A program made the position numbers and the translations under genes. The notes under the pieces were generated by a model. That model was given only the letters and a program-made list of their open reading frames with translations. It had not been told where the DNA came from and did no database searches. From Heterostelium album PN500 (Eukaryota > Evosea > Eumycetozoa > Acytosteliales > Acytosteliaceae), in NCBI RefSeq assembly GCF_000004825.1, contig NW_008805076.1:434001-498000 (forward strand): a stretch of DNA of 64,000 nt. Direction: 5' to 3'. This document shows, one piece after another, positions 60,501-64,000 of this stretch (position 1 is its first letter; every line of letters begins with the position of its first letter).

Positions 60501-63356
60501 TTTCATACTCCTCAGTTCCAATTGTGAGAGTAAATGTATTGTAGTCGAATTCTCCTTCGACCACAATAGTGCAAATCGAATCGGCATGACCAACATATAT
60601 ACCATCTACATCATAGTCGGTTATAAGCTCTTCATGAGTAAGAGGATCTACCTCAAACATTGTAACTGTATTTGCAGTATGGCCACTATAAACACCAACG
60701 AACGACACCGAGAATAGATCTGGTGAATAATTAACAGTTTGTTTATCGATGAGCATTCTCATTCTCTGGGTTGCAGTGTCATAGTTTAATACTCTTCCAG
60801 TTACATATAAATCGTTGGCAATTCCATCTCTTTTGATAGTTAGAACATGGTCAAAAGGTAGTGCTGCATCACCAATTGAAAGAGATTCAATACGATTAAG
60901 TTCTACTCCATTTAGCATTCTAAAGTATCCTCCATAAGTACTTTGGATAGCATTAGCCAAGAGACTTTGAACATCAAATACAAGTCCTGAATTGAAATAA
61001 ATTAGTTTTGTGAAACAATAATACATAAATGATTATATGATAGTTACCAGTGTATTTGAATTTGAGAGTGGAATCAATTGTCTTGATAAAACCTGGTTTG
61101 GCACTGTTTGGATCAAATACAATTGAAATCGGGAATTCAGTTGGTAGATTGCTCAATGATAAATCTTGGATACCACTACATTTGATTGGAGTTGGTGCAG
61201 AAGTTGTTTCTGGAGCACAATTCAAGTTGTAGGTTCCAATTTTAATCAAATAATCTTGTTTCTCTGGGAAATCTGTGAGATCAAAGATAATGGATTTACT
61301 GGCTGCGTCATCCAAGAAGTAAAATGAAAGTGTATTATCATCTTTGGCCTTGATTGTCGGTGCTATTATAGATCATTAATAATCAATTTATCAAAAATAT
61401 TTATAATTGATTAATGATAGTTACCAAGTAATTTCATTTCAATATCGGGTTTAACTTGATATGAATGTACAACAACAGTTCCATCATTCGAGGTTAGACT
61501 CTTCTCAACAAAGAACTTGATTGTTTGATCACCAACCAATGCAGTACTAACAATTTCAATTGAAAGAGTATTGTCTACAATCTGGAAGTCATTGGTATTC
61601 AAAGCGATATCATTCAATGTAATCTTGTTTATGATTTCCAAGTTTTTACCTTTGAGTGTACTTATTGAATGTCCGGTTTTAATAATCTTAATTGATTGAG
61701 TTGGTGTCAAATCAAATTTAGGATCTGTATGAAATTAAAAGATTAAATTAGATATTGACTCTTTAAGAAAGATAATCTAAAATTTACATACAATTAAATA
61801 TATAGGTATATTCAGTTGGGTAGTCTCTTCCATACATCTTTGTATTGATTTTATACTCCCAAACAGGTGGATTTGTAGCATCTGGGAAATACAAGAGTGA
61901 AAGACATTCGTATTGGTCCAATGTCGATGGTGGGACAGCTGCTTTATATTGACATTTCAGTTTTATATCACTTGTACCAAAGAAAACAGATCCAGATGGG
62001 TCAATATGCTCACCTTCAATCACAAACTTTACATCTCCTGTCATAGGACCCGAAATATCAAGTCCCATACTTGAGAAACTCGGAACTAATAAATAAATAA
62101 AGAAGAGAGAAACACAGAGTTGTAAATAAAGCGATCATTTAAAAGATTCTTTATCTATAAAACAATTTGATAATTACCAAAAAAGTTATACTTTTGTGAA
62201 CCAGTAATAGTTTTACCAAGTACATTGATGTAAGCATTGACAATACCTGAAGGGAAGTTGGTTGGGACATCCAAAGAACATTTGATTTGATTATCATCTT
62301 TCGAAAGTTCTTTAACAGTACACTTTACAGTTTTAGATTGATCTTCATTAATAAAGTTCACTTCAACCTGATCGGGTTTAAGCCTTGAAATGAGTGAATC
62401 AGTCTTGATAATAATGGCATCATATGATAGATGTGAATTTAAAGAGAGTTCCGTTGTTGGGATGATTTTTGCTAAAAAATTATAAAAAAAAATAATTAAA
62501 ATTAAAATTACAAAAAAAAAATTTAATCAAATTTGATGAACTTACGAAGTGCTGTGATTGTGAATGGAAAATTTCTGTTGTGCGAATCAGCATATTCAAA
62601 ATTAAAAAAATAACTTCCAAATGGAACTACTTGAGTGGTGGTACATTCGATTTCATCTTTTGAAATGACTGCCGTGATTAAACATTCAAACTTGACAACT
62701 GGTACACCTTGGGGAATACGGACTAGAGTTATCTTTGGAGCATAGTTTGGAAAATGGAGAGAATAACCTTTAAACTTGAAGGTTTTTGTTCCTTCTAGAA
62801 TCACAAGATCATCATAAATGATAGAAGGATCTTTATTCAGTAAAAAATTTGAAATATTAGAAAATCATTTTCAACACATTTTTGAATAAAAAGATATACA
62901 TACTTGTGAATTGCAATAAAAAGGATTGTGGTGGGTTCACTGTTGATTGATCAAGATGACAAGAGAGTAACTATTGGAAATTGATGATTTACCTCTTTTG
63001 AGTGGACGGGTTGACTTCATGAATGACATGATTACTACATCACTACCATCACTACCATCACTACTATCACTACTACCATCATCATCATCAATGTCAAATT
63101 CTACTCTCAGATTGGAAATTTTGTAAACCACTACATTAGTACCAACTCTTTCAACAAAAGTACATGGTTTAACATTAGTTCCATCTTCAGCAGTAACCTT
63201 GAATTTATCCTTGTCAAAAGCATATCCATCTGGAAGTCTGATCGACACCCTAAAACCATCTTGATAGATTTCATTATCAAATTCGAATTTTACCGGATCA
63301 GTTGTCCAAACAACAACGATAAATGATAAAAATAATAATATTATTATTTCTTTCAT
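51571..63356 (-). CDS. Giant secreted multidomain protein with embedded DNase II-like nuclease
   Basis: Nineteen exons: 63356-62993, 62939-62904, 62830-62546, 62471-62178, 62085-61792, 61724-61425, 61362-61048, 60986-59856, 59774-59477, 59397-58956, 58890-58446, 58378-58319, 58260-58073, 58007-56887, 56818-54313, 54248-54188, 54120-53611, 53543-53454 and 53393-51571. All are GT/AG and in phase, with no stop, giving 3,520 residues. A signal peptide (MKEIIILLFLSFIVVVW) leads. Exons 3-7 each encode one Ig-like module. Residues about 1007-1500 match DNase II: ISCLGQ start, WFTYKL, HSKG near 1131, HTNPLFP, DHSKF near 1455 and RGGGCTC. Both H-x-K motifs are kept. Exon 15 holds TIG modules and a Cna-B/SdrD-like module (YLDKNFNNVRDSSE). 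Exon 17 has a beta/gamma-crystallin-like part (YEKPNKLGSSLTLPVGYY). Exon 19 resembles bulb lectins. No membrane helix. Secretion and DNA degradation are inferred. Confidence 0.8.
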
Positions 63357-64000
63357 TTTTTATTTTATAATATAGAATTTGAATTATTTTTTATATATTA
63401 TATAATGAAGATTTGTAAATGATTAAAAAACTATTGTATTTTGTAAAGTATGAATTAAAATAAAACGAGTGATTGGTTAACTATTGAAAGTAATTATTAT
63501 TTTAAATGACCAAGCAAATTTAGGCGATTAACCAGTGAAAAATAAGATTATAATAGTATTGAATCCCATTCCCTAAAAGTTATAGCAAAGGTTTTCTTCG
63601 GTTAATGAAAAGAATGAGGGACCAGTGAAAAACCAAAATAGTAAACTCTGTGGTGAAGGTTTGATCGCAAATAAAAGATCTCGTTTTTGTCAAAAAAAAC
63701 AAAAAAAAAAATTGGTCAAAAAAAAAATGGCTCTCAACTTTCGCCGAAGATTGTGCAGAACTAATCCTCAGGTCCCCCATGAGTTTTTTTAATATGTAAA
63801 AAATTATTTTTTTGCAAAAAAAAAACCTTGCTGGGTTTTGAAAATTATTTTTTACATATTAAATTAAATTCAAAAAAGCCTTGAGGTTTTTTTTCCCATG
63901 TTCTGAAAATGGGGGTGTTTGCCAATTTTATTTTTAATTTAACAAATCCATATTAAAAAACTAAGCTGGGATCCCCAGCCGATGTTCTGCACAATGTCCG
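63357..64000. other. Right edge, upstream region of the giant gene
   Basis: A/T-rich DNA presumably containing the giant gene's promoter (minus strand). ACCAGTGAAAAA occurs at about 63525 and 63621. A fold-back structure fills the last 250 bases. No gene is seen. Confidence 0.5.
63750..63995. repeat. Nested inverted repeats / fold-back element
   Basis: The outer arms ATTGTGCAGAAC (63750-63761) and GTTCTGCACAAT (63984-63995) are perfect inverted 12-mers. Inner arms at 63791-63810 and 63841-63860 match 19 of 20. A small palindrome-like GCTGGG-ATC-CCCAGC sits near 63965-63979. The nested design suggests a MITE-like element or a fold-back transposon end, possibly continuing beyond the window. 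Confidence 0.6.

Noticed and set aside
59341-61026. DNase II as an independent gene with signal peptide FISFFLFFILKG
   Set aside because: That hydrophobic stretch is the translation of a T-rich intron (59855-59775). It has no in-frame ATG, and the splice joins exon 8 to ISCLGQ in phase 1.

Overview
The window looks like nuclear DNA of a dictyostelid social amoeba (Dictyosteliales, Amoebozoa). The non-coding DNA is very A+T-rich with long A and T runs. Coding regions are clearly richer in G+C. Introns are short (about 60-320 nt), A/T-rich and of GTAAGT...AG type. Start codons sit in an A-rich AAAATG context, proteins carry poly-Asn, poly-Gln and poly-Thr tracts, and several families are typical of dictyostelids (IPT/TIG adhesion proteins, FNIP/F-box-like repeat proteins, a tRNA-associated TRE3-like LINE). 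It is not a sequence I can assign to a named species.

Layout. 0.8-2.1 kb: a G-protein alpha subunit (minus) with an unusually long 3 kb empty upstream region. 5.2-5.6 kb: a small coiled-coil protein (minus). 6.5-9.3 kb: a PAT1-type mRNA decapping activator (minus). 10.7-12.3 kb: a degenerate Ras/Rab-like GTPase fused to a dictyostelid-type C-terminal domain (plus). 13.4-26.3 kb: two ~2060-residue ComC-like receptors (C-type-lectin-like, IPT/TIG repeats, EGF, membrane helix), arranged tail to tail. 27.6-30.9 kb: two tandem HxxxD acyltransferases of the condensation/alcohol-acetyltransferase fold. 31.2-35.7 kb: an EF-hand/Thr-rich protein, a Cys-rich surface protein with a probable GPI signal, and a three-domain saposin-like protein. 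36.4-38.2 kb: a PUS1-type pseudouridine synthase. 38.2-44.0 kb: an 11-exon PH-containing PI3-kinase (minus). It shares a divergent promoter with LAMTOR2 (44.5-45.3 kb). 45.7-49.5 kb: a Nudix hydrolase and two tandem F-box/LRR-like genes. 49.5-51.5 kb: a repeat-rich island with a minisatellite, a G+C-richer unknown block, a tRNA-Arg(UCU) gene and a 5'-truncated TRE3-like LINE. 51.6-63.4 kb: one giant 19-exon gene (minus) for a secreted protein of about 3,520 residues. 63.4-64.0 kb: non-coding DNA ending in a fold-back structure.

The most striking item is the giant gene. I traced all 19 exons by hand. Every intron has GT/AG ends, every phase is compatible, there is no internal stop, and the summed coding length (10,563 nt) is divisible by three. 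The predicted protein has a signal peptide and a series of Ig-like modules. Several of these are encoded one per exon in symmetric phase 1-1 exons. They are followed by a complete DNase II-type nuclease domain with both H-x-K motifs, then TIG/IPT modules, a Cna-B/SdrD-like module, a beta/gamma-crystallin-like module and a bulb-lectin-like C terminus. I know of no described protein with this architecture. A secreted or surface-bound DNA-degrading, carbohydrate-binding effector is an inference.

Functional themes: cell-surface recognition and extracellular proteins dominate (ComC-like pair, Cys-rich protein, saposin, giant nuclease). They sit among signalling genes (G-alpha, PI3K, LAMTOR2, pseudo-GTPase). 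Nothing here is an operon; the genes are independent eukaryotic transcription units. All intron positions are hand predictions and unconfirmed by transcripts.
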